NCBI RefSeq assembly: GCF_003570905.1
Contig: NZ_QXJM01000014.1
Span: 45,873-109,872, forward strand
DNA length: 64,000 bases
Direction: 5' to 3'
DNA from: Cohnella faecalis
GTDB lineage: Bacteria > Bacillota > Bacilli > Paenibacillales > Paenibacillaceae
Part shown: positions 19,301 through 29,181 of the stretch, in pieces
Numbering within the stretch: the stretch's first letter is position 1
Layout: every line of letters starts with the position of its first letter
The notes under the pieces: model-generated
What the model saw: only the letters and a program-made list of their open reading frames with translations
Told to the model about the DNA's origin: nothing
The model's database searches: none
Program-made: the position numbers and the translations under genes

Positions 19301-21894
19301 AGCTCCGCAGCTGCCGCTGCGAGCCGATCCGAGAGCTCTTTCGCTCCGCTGGCGACAATGGCCAGACGGACAGCGCCCGTGCGCGATTCCTTACCTTCGC
19401 GAAGCGACTGCAGCAACTCGCGGCGGTTAAGAGCCGAATATGTATGCAGCTGATGCAAGCGGGAACCGTGCTGTACGAATGAAGCGGCGCCGCCTGCTCT
19501 TTCCTTGAGCAGCACCGTGCCGGAGACTTCGCCGAGAGCGCGAACGACGACACGGGCTGAGCGCGCTTTTTCTCCGCGCAGCCACGGCCGCATATTCCGT
19601 CCGGCGCCGAATGGCAGCAAGCCATAGTGAAGAGCCAGCGCACCGGCGGCGACATGCAGCAGACCGGAGGCCGCATGCGGGTGACCAAAGCTCGATGCCA
19701 GACGAACGGCATCTTTCTCTCCCCAGCCAAGCAGCAAATCGGGGTCAGCCGCAGCTTCCGCATGTCCGGGCAACACAGCATACACGGTGTTCCCGTCCCG
19801 CAGGGCATCCTCAAGCCGCTTAAGCGCCAGCATGACGGAGGCGTCGCCCGGAATCTGACTCCCGCTCTCCAGCATGGCCTGCGCCGCCGCTTCGTGCACG
19901 GTCTCGCAGCTCAAATCGACCGCTCCTGCCAATGCGGCGTCCAATTCGCCGTTGCGCAATGCTCGGGACGCGAGCTCCAACGCCGTAATGCCCGACAGTT
20001 CTTCGCTGGAGACGGTAAAGCCCGGACCTGCAAGCTTCAGATGCTTGTTCAGACGGTTCGCCGGCACATTCGGCAGCAGGCCGACGACCGTCGATGATTC
20101 CAACGGCCCGTAGAATGCATTCTGCAACGAGGAGGCGAACAGCGCATCCGGATTATCGGCGTCGAACAAGTCCTCATGCTTGAGCGCCCATTCGCCAACC
20201 CTCACCCGCGCAATATGGCGGGCGATCTCGGCATCGCATTGCATGCCGACGTAGACGCCGGTACGCTCGCCGGACAGCCCGCCCGCTTCTGCCGCGGCCG
20301 CTGCCGCAGTCTGCAACAGCGTCACTTGCTGGGGCAGCGCCTGTTTGAGATCGACGGGCGGTACAGTGATTTCCTTTAAAGAGAGCTCGATTTCCCGGGA
20401 GCGGGCCGCTGCCGGTTCCGCTTTTCCGTTGCGGGCGCCCAATAACGCCGCAGCCCATTCGCCGGCCGTCGAGCAGTTGCCGGCGCTTACGCCAATGCCG
20501 ACGATGGCAAGGTCTGCGTCTTTGCGTATCGCGGCTTGGTTTAGGGGGTTGCGAATGGATTTCGCGATTCCGACAGGCTCATATCGCTCCACGATTAGGT
20601 GCGCGTTGTTGCCGCCGAAGCCGAAGCTGCTGAGCGCGGCCCGGCGCGGAGCCCCCTCCGCCCACTTCTCCCCGGGAGCCGGCAGCCGGAACGGCGTTCC
20701 TTCCAGAAGCCTAATCGGTCCCCCGATTTGCCGGGTGGAAGGATATACGCCTTCGTCCATCGCACGAATGACTTTCATCAGACCGGCCATTCCGGCCGCG
20801 GTCACAGGGTGACCGATATTGCCCTTGATGGAGCCGATCGGAATGCCGCTTCGTCCGGAAAAGACGTCGCTCATGCTCTGAATCTCCACGGCGTCCCCAA
20901 GCGACGTACCCGTGGCGTGGCATTCGATTAGCGAAATATCCGACGGCGCGAGGCCCGACATGTCGTAGGCCTGCCGCATGGCGCGAATCTGCCCTTCTTT
21001 GGCGGGCGCCAGCAAACCGCCATGTCCCCCATCGTTGGAAAGTCCAATGCCGCGAATGACGCCGAGAATGCGATCGCCGGTCCTCTCGGCGTCGGCAAGC
21101 CGTTTTAGCGCTATGAAGCCGCAGCCTTCGGACGGCACAAGGCCGTCAGCTTCCGAATGGAACGGTCGGCTGCGCCCCGTCGGACTGATCGCTTTGAGCG
21201 CGCGAAAGCCTGTATGCAGAAACAGCGGATCCGTTGCATTCACGGCGCCGGCAAGCATCAGATCCGCTTTGCCGTCGTGCAGACGGTCGCAAGCCAATTT
21301 GATCGCATATAGCGATGAAGCGCAGGCAGCATCCAGACAAAACGCCCCGCCTCCCAAGCCGAGTGCCTCCGCCAGAAAATGAGCCGGGTATCCCGACATG
21401 AAACGGTTGACCGCATGCGACGGTTCGCCGATCTCTTGCTCGATCAGCGCATCCGGAATACGCCCTTCCTGCCCCATCAGCCAGACGTGCTCCGCATAGC
21501 GCGACAGGGATACCGTCGGCAGAGACAAATTGCCGATCACGGCGCCGGTTCGGGCAAGCGCGGCAGTACCGGCGGCTGCTCCGCCGAGCGCGTCCGAGGC
21601 CGCATGGAGCAGCCAGTGCACCATACGGTCCATCCGGAGAACCTGTTCGGGATCAATCTTCAGTCCCATTCGGTCAAACGCGGGCCTGAAGCCTCTGATG
21701 TACCCGCCGCGGATAGACCACTCGTTTCCGTCCGGGTCCCGGCGAGACGACTCGCGGGATAGACGCCATTCGCCTTCTTCGGGCTCCGTGAGCGTCTCTC
21801 GCGACTCGGCGACGATCCGCCATAACTCCTCCGGACTCGTCGCGCCGGGGAATACGCACCCCTGACCGACAATCGCGATCGGCTCAAACCTCAT
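13291..21894 (-). CDS. Pfa3/PfaC-like synthase: KS-CLF-AT-hotdog DHs-DH-acyltransferase (frame breaks)
   Basis: About 2,870 residues in one gene once six single-base gaps are allowed, near 18024-18029 (C run), 15567, 15451, 14991, 14809 and 14480. Order: active ketosynthase (Cys near 190 in LDAACASSL, ECHATGT); chain-length-factor KS with the cysteine lost (VSSEELSG, near 630); acyltransferase (GLSSGETNA, near 980). Next come two pairs of FabA-like hotdogs, with catalytic-type histidines in FAGHFKNDPAMPGTL and FKAHFYQDP. A PS-type dehydratase follows (IRDHCPTYTAPAMPS, LLLDGATHAIP). The C-terminus is a PlsC-like acyltransferase (LANHQTAVES, HVEGTRALTEG). This order matches the Pfa3 of myxobacterial PUFA synthases, including the terminal acyltransferase. 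The start has AAGGAAG 8 bases upstream. Confidence 0.88.
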
Positions 21895-21897
21895 GCT

Positions 21898-24800
21898 TTA
21901 ATCTTCCTTTCCATGGTTGGCGACAATATGCATTTCAACGTCCCGCAACTCGGCAACGATTTCCCCGGCCTCGTTCAGCCATGTCAACTGCGACACCGTC
22001 TTGTAGCGTCCTCGACGCTCGCTGCGAATCCGGCAGACGACAGGACGATCCTCCGGCAGGCTTCCGTATGCGCCATACGATCCGATCGTTGTCGGAAGAG
22101 TCGGCTCGCCGAAGGTGCGGAGCCCCCACAGTCTCGCGAGCTGCAAGCCTCCGTCGATCATGGCCGGGTCGATGCCGCCTTCGCGAAGCGACCAAGCCGT
22201 CGAGTCGTCATGCCAGAATATCGCCTCCGCGCCTTCGTCAACTAAACCTGTCAGCTCCCGGATTACCCGGAAGCCTGGGCCGTGAAACAGACGGTTGCGG
22301 TCATAAATGTCGCTTAGACTCCAGCCCCAATCCGCGCCGCCGGAAGTTGATTCCGCCGCGCGGCACGTCGGGGCAACTTCGGCCTTGATGCCCATTTCGA
22401 CGTCCGCCGTATAGTGCAATTGGCCGTCCGCTCCCCGCAGCTCGAAGCTCAGCGTGGCTTGCGCCAAACCGTCGCTGCGGTCTCTGCACGTTAAGATCAG
22501 TCGTTTCTCCGTGCTGCCGTTTTCGCCGGCAACGATGCCCTTCTTAACTGACAGGTTCTGACATTGCAGCACGGCAAGGTGTGGATAAGCGGCCGATGCG
22601 GCGCGCACGAACCAGTCCAACGCGATTACGGCGGGAACAACAGCCTTGCCGCCAATTCGGTGGTCGTCAAGCCACGGCGGAAGCGGCTGCTTCGGGAGAA
22701 ACAGCTCCGCGCTCCATTCCTTTTCCACGGCGCCTTCGATCAAGGTTTGCCTGTCGGCGGAGCCTCCCCCTATGACGACCTCGACCGGTCCGTTCGCGTT
22801 AGACGTCTCGGCCACAAAAGCCGCGGTCCCTTCCTTCAGCGGAATCAGATTAACGCCGCGCTGCTCGAAATGCTTCTTTAGAAGCGGACTGACCATGCCC
22901 CCGTCCCACGGCCCCCAGTTGATCGACTTGACGGTGCAGCCGGGTCCGCGCCGCTTGGCTTCCGCCTGGGCGCACTTGTTCAGCACCTCGTTGGCCATGG
23001 CGTAATCCGCCTGCCCGGCGTTGCCGCTTCGCGCGGATACCGAAGAGAACAGGCAGATCAGCGCGAGCGGATCCTCCTCCGTGACGGCAAGCAGCGCCCT
23101 CAGGCCGCCTACTTTCGTATCGAACACATAATCGAACTGCTCCACGGACTTGTCCGCGATCGCTTTGTCGGCAAGCACGCCTGCGCCATGTACGATGCCG
23201 GTAATAGGTCCCCACGCGGCGCGGATCGGACGGAGCGCTTCCCGCAGCGCCGACGTATCCTGCACATCTGCCGGCACATAGACAACCTCGGAGCCGAGCT
23301 CCCGCAACGACTGAAGATTTGCGGCAATCTCCCGATTCATCAAGATGCGCTGCACGCGTCTTCCGAGCTCGGGCAGAGCCACAGCGGCTCCTTCCGCTTT
23401 GACCTGTTCAAGCAGAGCCCGCTTAAGCCCCGCATCGTCTTCGATGCCCCTGCAGACAATCGGCTCCTCTTCCAGCGGCGTCCGGCCGAGCAGAATGAGA
23501 CGCAGCCTTTCCGCGCGGGCGAGTTCCGTAACGGCCGAGGCCGTTACGCCCCGAGCGCCGCCGGATACAAGCAGGACGGCAGGGCCGCCTGTGCGCGCGC
23601 CGACCTCGGCTTTTAAAGGAGCAAGCTCCAGCGCCGGCGTCATGCGTCCGCCGTCGATCTGCAAGCCGACCTCGTATTCGGGCCCGCCGGCGATCAATTC
23701 CCGGAAAATACGTTCCGCGGCATCCTCCGCCGACAGCCCTGTCCGGTCGAGGTCGATTGCCTTAACGGATGCCTTCGGCACTCGCGAGCCGCCGTCTTGA
23801 CAAGTCCCGTCAGCCCGGCTGTCCACACATTTCGTTCGGGCAGCGAACCCGATAGACCGAACGAGCCACCGGTATCCTGTACGGTGACAAAGACGCCTCC
23901 CTTCTTCGCGCATTTTTCGGCGATCGTCTTTGCAGCCTCGAAGGCGCGTCGGTTGACCGAGATTGCCTCCTCATCCGTCTCCATCGTCTTAAGAGCATCC
24001 AGCCAGACGACCGCATCGGCTTCCGGGGAAATGCGGGGGACTACCTGTGCATGGGCGCCTGCTTCGCGCATGCGGCGAACGAGCGCTTCTGCTATTCCGT
24101 TTCCGTCATCCATGATTTCAACGGCCGCTCCATCCCACAGACCGGGCATCGCCAAGCCGGCGGCTGGCGATGAGGCGGCTTTCACCGCATATCGGACGAT
24201 GGAGGGCTGATTGCCGTCATGGAAAACTACTTTTTTTCCGCAGACTCCCCGCCCTTGCCGAGCGCACGATTCATATAATCCACGATTTCGCCCAACGTAT
24301 TGAGCGCCGCGAGCTCGCCCGGCTGCACGTCCGGCAGTTCCGGCAACCGATCCTGCACGGCGGATAAAATCTCGACGCGTTTGATAGAGTCTATCCCAAG
24401 TCCTGCCTCAAGCTCCGTATCGAAATCCAGCATTTCCACCGGATAACCCGTTTTCTCCGCTACCACTTCGAGCATGACCGATCGCACATCGCCGGCTCCG
24501 GCATCCGAAGCCGCTCCGGCAATGTTCGGAGCCGCGGATGGCGATACCGGCTGTTCAGCCGCAAGCGGCTGTGCAGTCACGGCTGCAACGGGCTGCACGA
24601 ATGCCGCAGCCGCAACAGGCGGAGCTGCGGGAACAACCGGCGCAGCCGGCACGAATGCGGCAGGCGCGGGATTCGGCGCTGCATAGACCGGTGGCGCAGC
24701 CAACGCCGGAGCTGGGGCCATAAAGATCGGCGCAGGCGGAAGAACGGGTGCGGCAGGCAGGCGCTCCACCACGGACGCGGGCACAGGCGTATGCGGTGTA

Positions 24801-27800
24801 GCCGTCAAGGGAGCCGCCAGCTGCGGCGTATAGAGGGCAGGAGCCGCCGGAAGGGCAGCTCCGGCGCCGAATCCCCCGGCAGCAAGCGCGTTCAAACCGG
24901 CGAGCGATACTTCCGCGGTACGCAAGAATGCAATATGGCTGTTTGCCATTGCGCTCTGATAAGCGGCATGCGCTTCGACCGTTTGGCGCTGCAGCTCGGC
25001 GATGGCGCTGAGCAGGACGGATTGGTTAGTAGCCTGATAGTAGTTGGACATGGGTTCCTCCTGATATTCGTAATAAAGGGGCATAGAAGTAGATGAAGCG
25101 AAAAAAGGCTGCTCCGCAGGATCGGCTCCGGCGGCAAAGACGGCGTTCGCCGCAAAATCAGCCCCCCCGGCCGCGATTCCCGGTTCCGGCCATGCTGCTT
25201 CGGGCTGTGCTCCGTCTGGCTTGGTGACCGAAGGAGTCGTCTTCCCCTGCGTCTCGAAAGCCGGCGCCGCGAAATCGGGCACGCTCGCCGCGTTCGGTTG
25301 CGGCAGCGCTGCCGCGCCGCCTTCGGGCGGATAGGGCCGACCGACGTTGACGCCGCTGATCGAGATCGTAAAGCCCGGCTTTTTCCGGCTGCGCGGGTCG
25401 TCTTCGGGCTTGTAATCCGCCCAGAAGCGCTTTAAATCGAGCTCGACTCCCGCAACCGCAAGGCGGCCCAATGCATGCCACAGAGAATGGGCGCCATGCT
25501 GCCCCTTCCGATCGGTCGGCACGACCAGAACGTCTCTGCCCTCCAGGCACTGTTCTACGAGTCCGGACAGCACCGCGCCCGGACCGACCTCGATGAAGGT
25601 ACGAACGCCGCGCGCATAGAGCTCCTCCACCGTCTCTGCGAACAGGACCGGCTGCGCGATTTGCTCCGCAAGTCTATTACGCACGCCATCCGGCGAAGAA
25701 GGAAACGGCTGGCCATCCGCGTTCGACAGCACCGTTAAACCGCCTTCCCCTACGGGACATTCCGTCAGATAGGCGCGGAAAGCCGGAACGGAGGCCGCAA
25801 CCAGCGGCGAGTGAAACGCCGTCGATACCGGCAGCCGACTATAGCGAATGCCTGCGGCAGACAACTTTTCCTCCAGTCCGCGTATCTCTTCCGTCTCGCC
25901 GGAGACGACCGACTGGCTGGGACTGTTGTGATTCGCCGCCGTCACGCGCAGGCCGCTTTCGGCTATCAAGCCGCGTATTCGCTCCAACGGTGCGAATACC
26001 GCGCTCATGGCACCGCTGCCGGATGCGGCCTCCGATGCGGCTGCCATCAGCTCGCCGCGCTTTCTCGCCGCTCGCAGCATGTCCGCTTCGGCCAACATGC
26101 CCGCCGCGCACAGTGCGCTTAGCTCGCCGAAGCTGTGGCCGGCAAACAGATCCGACCGTACGCCCGCCGTACGCAGCACTCGTAAGAGAGACAGGCTCAT
26201 GGCTCCAATCGTCGGCTGCGCCCATTCGGTCGCCTGAAGGCGGCTTCGCTGTCCATCCCGCTCTTCCTTTGTGAAGACCGGCCGCGGGAATACCGCCTCT
26301 TGCATCGTACATCTGTCGTTCGTCTGGAGGTCAGCCGCGCAGTCCCAAACGGCCCGGGCTTCGTCGAACGCCAGAGCCAGCTCGGCCCCCATTCCTACAT
26401 ACTGGCTTCCTTGTCCGGGAAACAACATCGCTACCTTGCCGGGATTCGCGCCGTATGCATAATACATTCCGCTGCCATCATCGATTCCTCGCTCCGGATG
26501 GCTGCGCAGCTCCGCTATCGCCTTCTCCAGCTTTAAACGCAGTTCACCCAGGTTTGCAACCACGAAAGCCAGCTTGGCAGGCAGCTTCGGATCGAAGTCC
26601 GTTTGCGTCTTACGAGCCTGATATGCGAGCAGTCCCTCATCGTCTGTCAGGCCGGCCAGCAGCTCCTCGCACTGCGCCAGCACCGGCGCCGGGGCGTTCG
26701 CGCTGAACAGAAGCAGCTCGGACGGCATCGTCCGCAGCTTCCATGCCTTCTTGCCCGGTCCGACGTATTCCTCCAGAGTGACGTGGAAATTGCTTCCTCC
26801 AAACCCGAATGCGCTAACCGACGCCCGTCTCGGATGCGAAGAGCCGCGGATCCAAGGCCGTGCGGCCGTATTGAGATAAAACGGGCTATTCGCTATATCG
26901 AGGCTCGGGTTGGGCCGCACGACTTTGATCGTGGGCGGCAATGCTTTGTGACGCAGCGCCATAATGGCCTTGAACATCCCCGCAGCGCCCGCCGTGCCCT
27001 TGGTATGGCCGATTTGCGATTTGACGGAGCCGAGCGCGCACCACATCTTATCCTCTCTCGCTTCATTATCGAACACGGAAGCAAGCCCGGCGAATTCCGC
27101 CGCGTCTCCCGCTTTCGTGCCCGTTCCGTGCGCCTCCATGAGCTCCACGGTAGCGGGCGAATAACCCGCCATCTCATAGGCTCTCCTCAGCGCCTTGGCT
27201 TGTCCGGTCGAGACTGGCGCGTATACGCTCTTCGACTTCCCGTCGGAAGAGGTGCCGAATCCCTTTAACACGGCGTAAATCCGGTCACCGTCGCGTTCGG
27301 CGTCCTCCAGACGCCTCAGCGCGAACATGCATAGCCCTTCGCCGAGCATCGTGCCGTCCGCCTGATCCGAGAACGGACGGCAGTCGCCCGTAGGAGAGAG
27401 AGCCGGCGTCTGGCTAAAACACATAAACATGAAGATATCGTTCAGCGTATCGACGCCGCCTGCAATGACGAGGTCGGACTTTCCGGCCAGCAGCTCCATC
27501 GCGCCCATCGAGATCGAGGTGAGCGAGCTGGCACAAGCCGCGTCCACAATGCAGTTCGTACCGCCGAGATTAAAGTGGTTGGCGATCCGTCCCGCCACGA
27601 CGTTGCCGAGCAAGCCGGGGAAGGAGCTTTCCTTCCAGGGCACGTACTGAGAGGCGATGCGGTCGCAAATCTCCTGCACCTGGTCTTCCGGCAGCCCGCT
27701 CTCCCGCAGCGCCTTCACCCAGACCGGCCGCTGGATCCGGCTGCCAAGCTCAACGGTAAGCTCCGAAGCCGACGCCGTGCCGAGAATGACGCTGATCCGG

Positions 27801-28159
27801 TCCTTGTCGACGGAGCTGAAGGGCCCTTGCGCCGCGTCCTCAAGCACATTTTTGGCGACCATCAGTCCGAGCAGCTGGCTTGTATCTGTCGCCGGAATGT
27901 TGCTTGGGGGCATCGAGAATTCCTTCGGATCAAAGGGGACTGGCGAGAGGAAGGAGCCTCGCTTCGCATAGGTTTTGTCGGGCGTCATGGGAGTCGGATC
28001 GTAATAATCCGGAATGAGCCAATGGGTCTCGGGAATATCGGTCATCAGATCTTTGCCGGCCATGATGTCGTTCCAGAAGCCGCCGTTGTCGGTCGAGCCC
28101 GGAAACAACGCGCTGACGCCTACGACCGCAATCGCGCCGTTGCTTGTCTTGTCGTTCAC
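21898..28159 (-). CDS. Pfa2/PfaA-like synthase: KS-AT-ACP-KR-DH (two frame breaks)
   Basis: About 2,090 residues in one gene if single-base gaps near 24231-24237 (a T7 run on this strand's complement) and near 23780 are restored. Order: ketosynthase (Cys near 208 in VDAACASSL, EAHGTGT, SQIGHTKGTAG); malonyl-type acyltransferase (AGHSFGELSAL, near 675); a long Ala/Pro-rich linker. One acyl carrier domain follows (LGIDSIKRVEIL, Ser near 1255), then a ketoreductase (SGGARGVTASAV, SSVSARSGNAGQADYAMANE) and a PS-type dehydratase (DDHRIGGKAVVPAV, DPAMIDGGLQLARLW). The DSIKRVEI sequence is typical of PUFA-synthase carriers, but those proteins normally have several tandem ACPs and this has one. It starts at GTG, overlapping a small upstream gene. 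No phosphopantetheinyl transferase is seen in the window. Confidence 0.9.
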
Positions 28160-28361
28160 TTACGTTCCTCCTTGTTTACATCCAATGAAGCCGTTAAGTC
28201 TTTGCCGGTCAACAGTTTGAGCTTCTCGGTGAAAGGGGCCGTCTCTTCCGCGCGAAGACGACTCTGCACTTCGGCCATCCCGGACGCTCACGGATCAAGC
28301 GTTGGATCGGTGTCTCAACCGCCAGCGGTTCGATCAACTGCATCGAGAAGATGTCGGGCAT
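28156..28361 (-). CDS. Small leader protein of the lipid-synthase operon (frame break)
   Basis: An ATG at 28361 with AGGGAG 7 bases upstream opens a frame MPDIFSMQLIEPLAVETPIQ. After one missing G near 28278-28280 it continues MAEVQSRLRAEETAPF ... DVNKEERK and stops by overlapping the Pfa2 GTG. The restored product is about 68 residues. It has no recognised domain. Evidence is the ribosome site, the end overlap with Pfa2 and the shared single-base-gap pattern. It is the first gene after the proposed promoter. Confidence 0.55.
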
Positions 28362-28383
28362 GGACAGTCTCCCTTCACAAATA

Positions 28384-28424
28384 ATGGTTAATTATAGAGT
28401 CGGAAGGTTAAAACGCGGTTAAAA
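28384..28424 (-). promoter_or_regulatory. Candidate activated promoter of the lipid-synthase operon
   Basis: Read on the minus strand, a perfect -10 TATAAT lies at 28396-28391, followed by about 30 bases to the leader ATG. There is no good -35. Instead two copies of TTTTAACC (28424-28417 and 28413-28406) lie 11 bp apart over the -35 position. An 11-bp direct repeat next to a -10 is the usual site shape for an OmpR/PhoB-family activator. Such a regulator is encoded immediately upstream (28491-29177). The link is inferred. Confidence 0.6.
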
Positions 28425-28429
28425 ACCGC

Positions 28430-28459
28430 AAAAAACGACAGCTCTCTTCAGAGCTGTCG
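28430..28459 (-). terminator. Rho-independent terminator after the response regulator
   Basis: CGACAGCTCT (28436-28445) pairs with AGAGCTGTCG (28450-28459) around a CTTC loop. On the minus strand it is followed by TTTTTT (complement of 28430-28435). It separates the two-component genes from the lipid-synthase operon. Confidence 0.85.
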
Positions 28460-28490
28460 CCGATGGGAAAACCGTTGGTATTCGTTTCGT

Positions 28491-29177
28491 TTAGGAAAGG
28501 CGAACGAACTTATACCCGAACCCTCTTACGGTTTGAATATAATTGGAGCGCACCGGGTCGTCGTCCAGCTTTTTGCGAAGCGTGCTTATATGCACCTTCA
28601 CGGTCTGGTCCTCGCTGTCCCCGCCCATTCCCCATATTTGCTCGTATAGCTGTACGGCACTAAAAACCTGGCCGGCATGCTTCATTAGAAAGAATAGCAA
28701 TTGCAGCTCCTTGGCAAACAGCGGGATCGGCTCCCCGTCGAGAAAAATTTCGCGGCTTCCGAAATCCGCCTGAAGCCGGCCGACGCGCAGGATATCGCGC
28801 TTCGGCATGCGCACCGGAACACGCCGAAGTCCGGCCCTCACCTTTGCAGCCAGTACGGCAGGATCAAACGGCTTGGTCATGTAGTCGTCGCCGCCGCAGT
28901 CATGTCCGGCAACGATGTCCTCTGCGTCCCGCCTGCAGCTCAAGAACAGTACGGGTACGTTGCTGCTGCGTCGCATCTCCGCACATAGCTGCAATCCGTC
29001 CATGCCGGGGAGCAAAACATCCAGGATGACGAAATCCGGTCGGTCCCGATCAAACAACCGGATACCTTCTTCGGCGTTCTCCGCCGTCAAGACCCGGTAG
29101 CCTTCGTTCTCAAGAATCAATCGGATGAGCCGGCGAATATCCGTTTCGTCTTCTACGACAAGTATTTTGAACTTCAT
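28491..29177 (-). CDS. OmpR/PhoB-family response regulator upstream of the lipid operon
   Basis: About 228 residues. Receiver domain with acidic pair E9-D10, phospho-acceptor D53 (VILDVLLPG) and a normal K-P switch (DDYMTKPFDP). The DNA-binding winged helix follows (LFAKELQLLFFLMKHAGQVF, QTVKVHISTLRKKLD, VRGFGYKFV). ATG 29177 is used; an in-frame TTG at 29180 or ATG at 29204 is possible, with AAGGAG lying 9-12 bases before the nearer codons. It overlaps the kinase gene. Its position makes it the natural candidate regulator of the synthase operon. Confidence 0.94.
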   Translation of the reverse strand: MKFKILVVEDETDIRRLIRLILENEGYRVLTAENAEEGIRLFDRDRPDFVILDVLLPGMDGLQLCAEMRRSSNVPVLFLSCRRDAEDIVAGHDCGGDDYMTKPFDPAVLAAKVRAGLRRVPVRMPKRDILRVGRLQADFGSREIFLDGEPIPLFAKELQLLFFLMKHAGQVFSAVQLYEQIWGMGGDSEDQTVKVHISTLRKKLDDDPVRSNYIQTVRGFGYKFVRLS

Positions 29178-29181
29178 CAAG

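Noticed and set aside
13291..21894. Decayed pseudogene reading of Pfa3
   Set aside because: Catalytic residues survive in every frame segment and all breaks have the same sign, as in functional housekeeping genes such as transketolase in this window.
24228..24240. Programmed frameshift at the A7 run joining the KS-AT-ACP and KR-DH halves of Pfa2
   Set aside because: A slippery site is possible in principle, but the same single-base gap occurs at many unrelated sites, so sequencing error explains it more simply.
27575..28384. Plus-strand 269-codon frame over the Pfa2 start
   Set aside because: Antisense shadow of the ketosynthase coding strand without homology or ribosome site.
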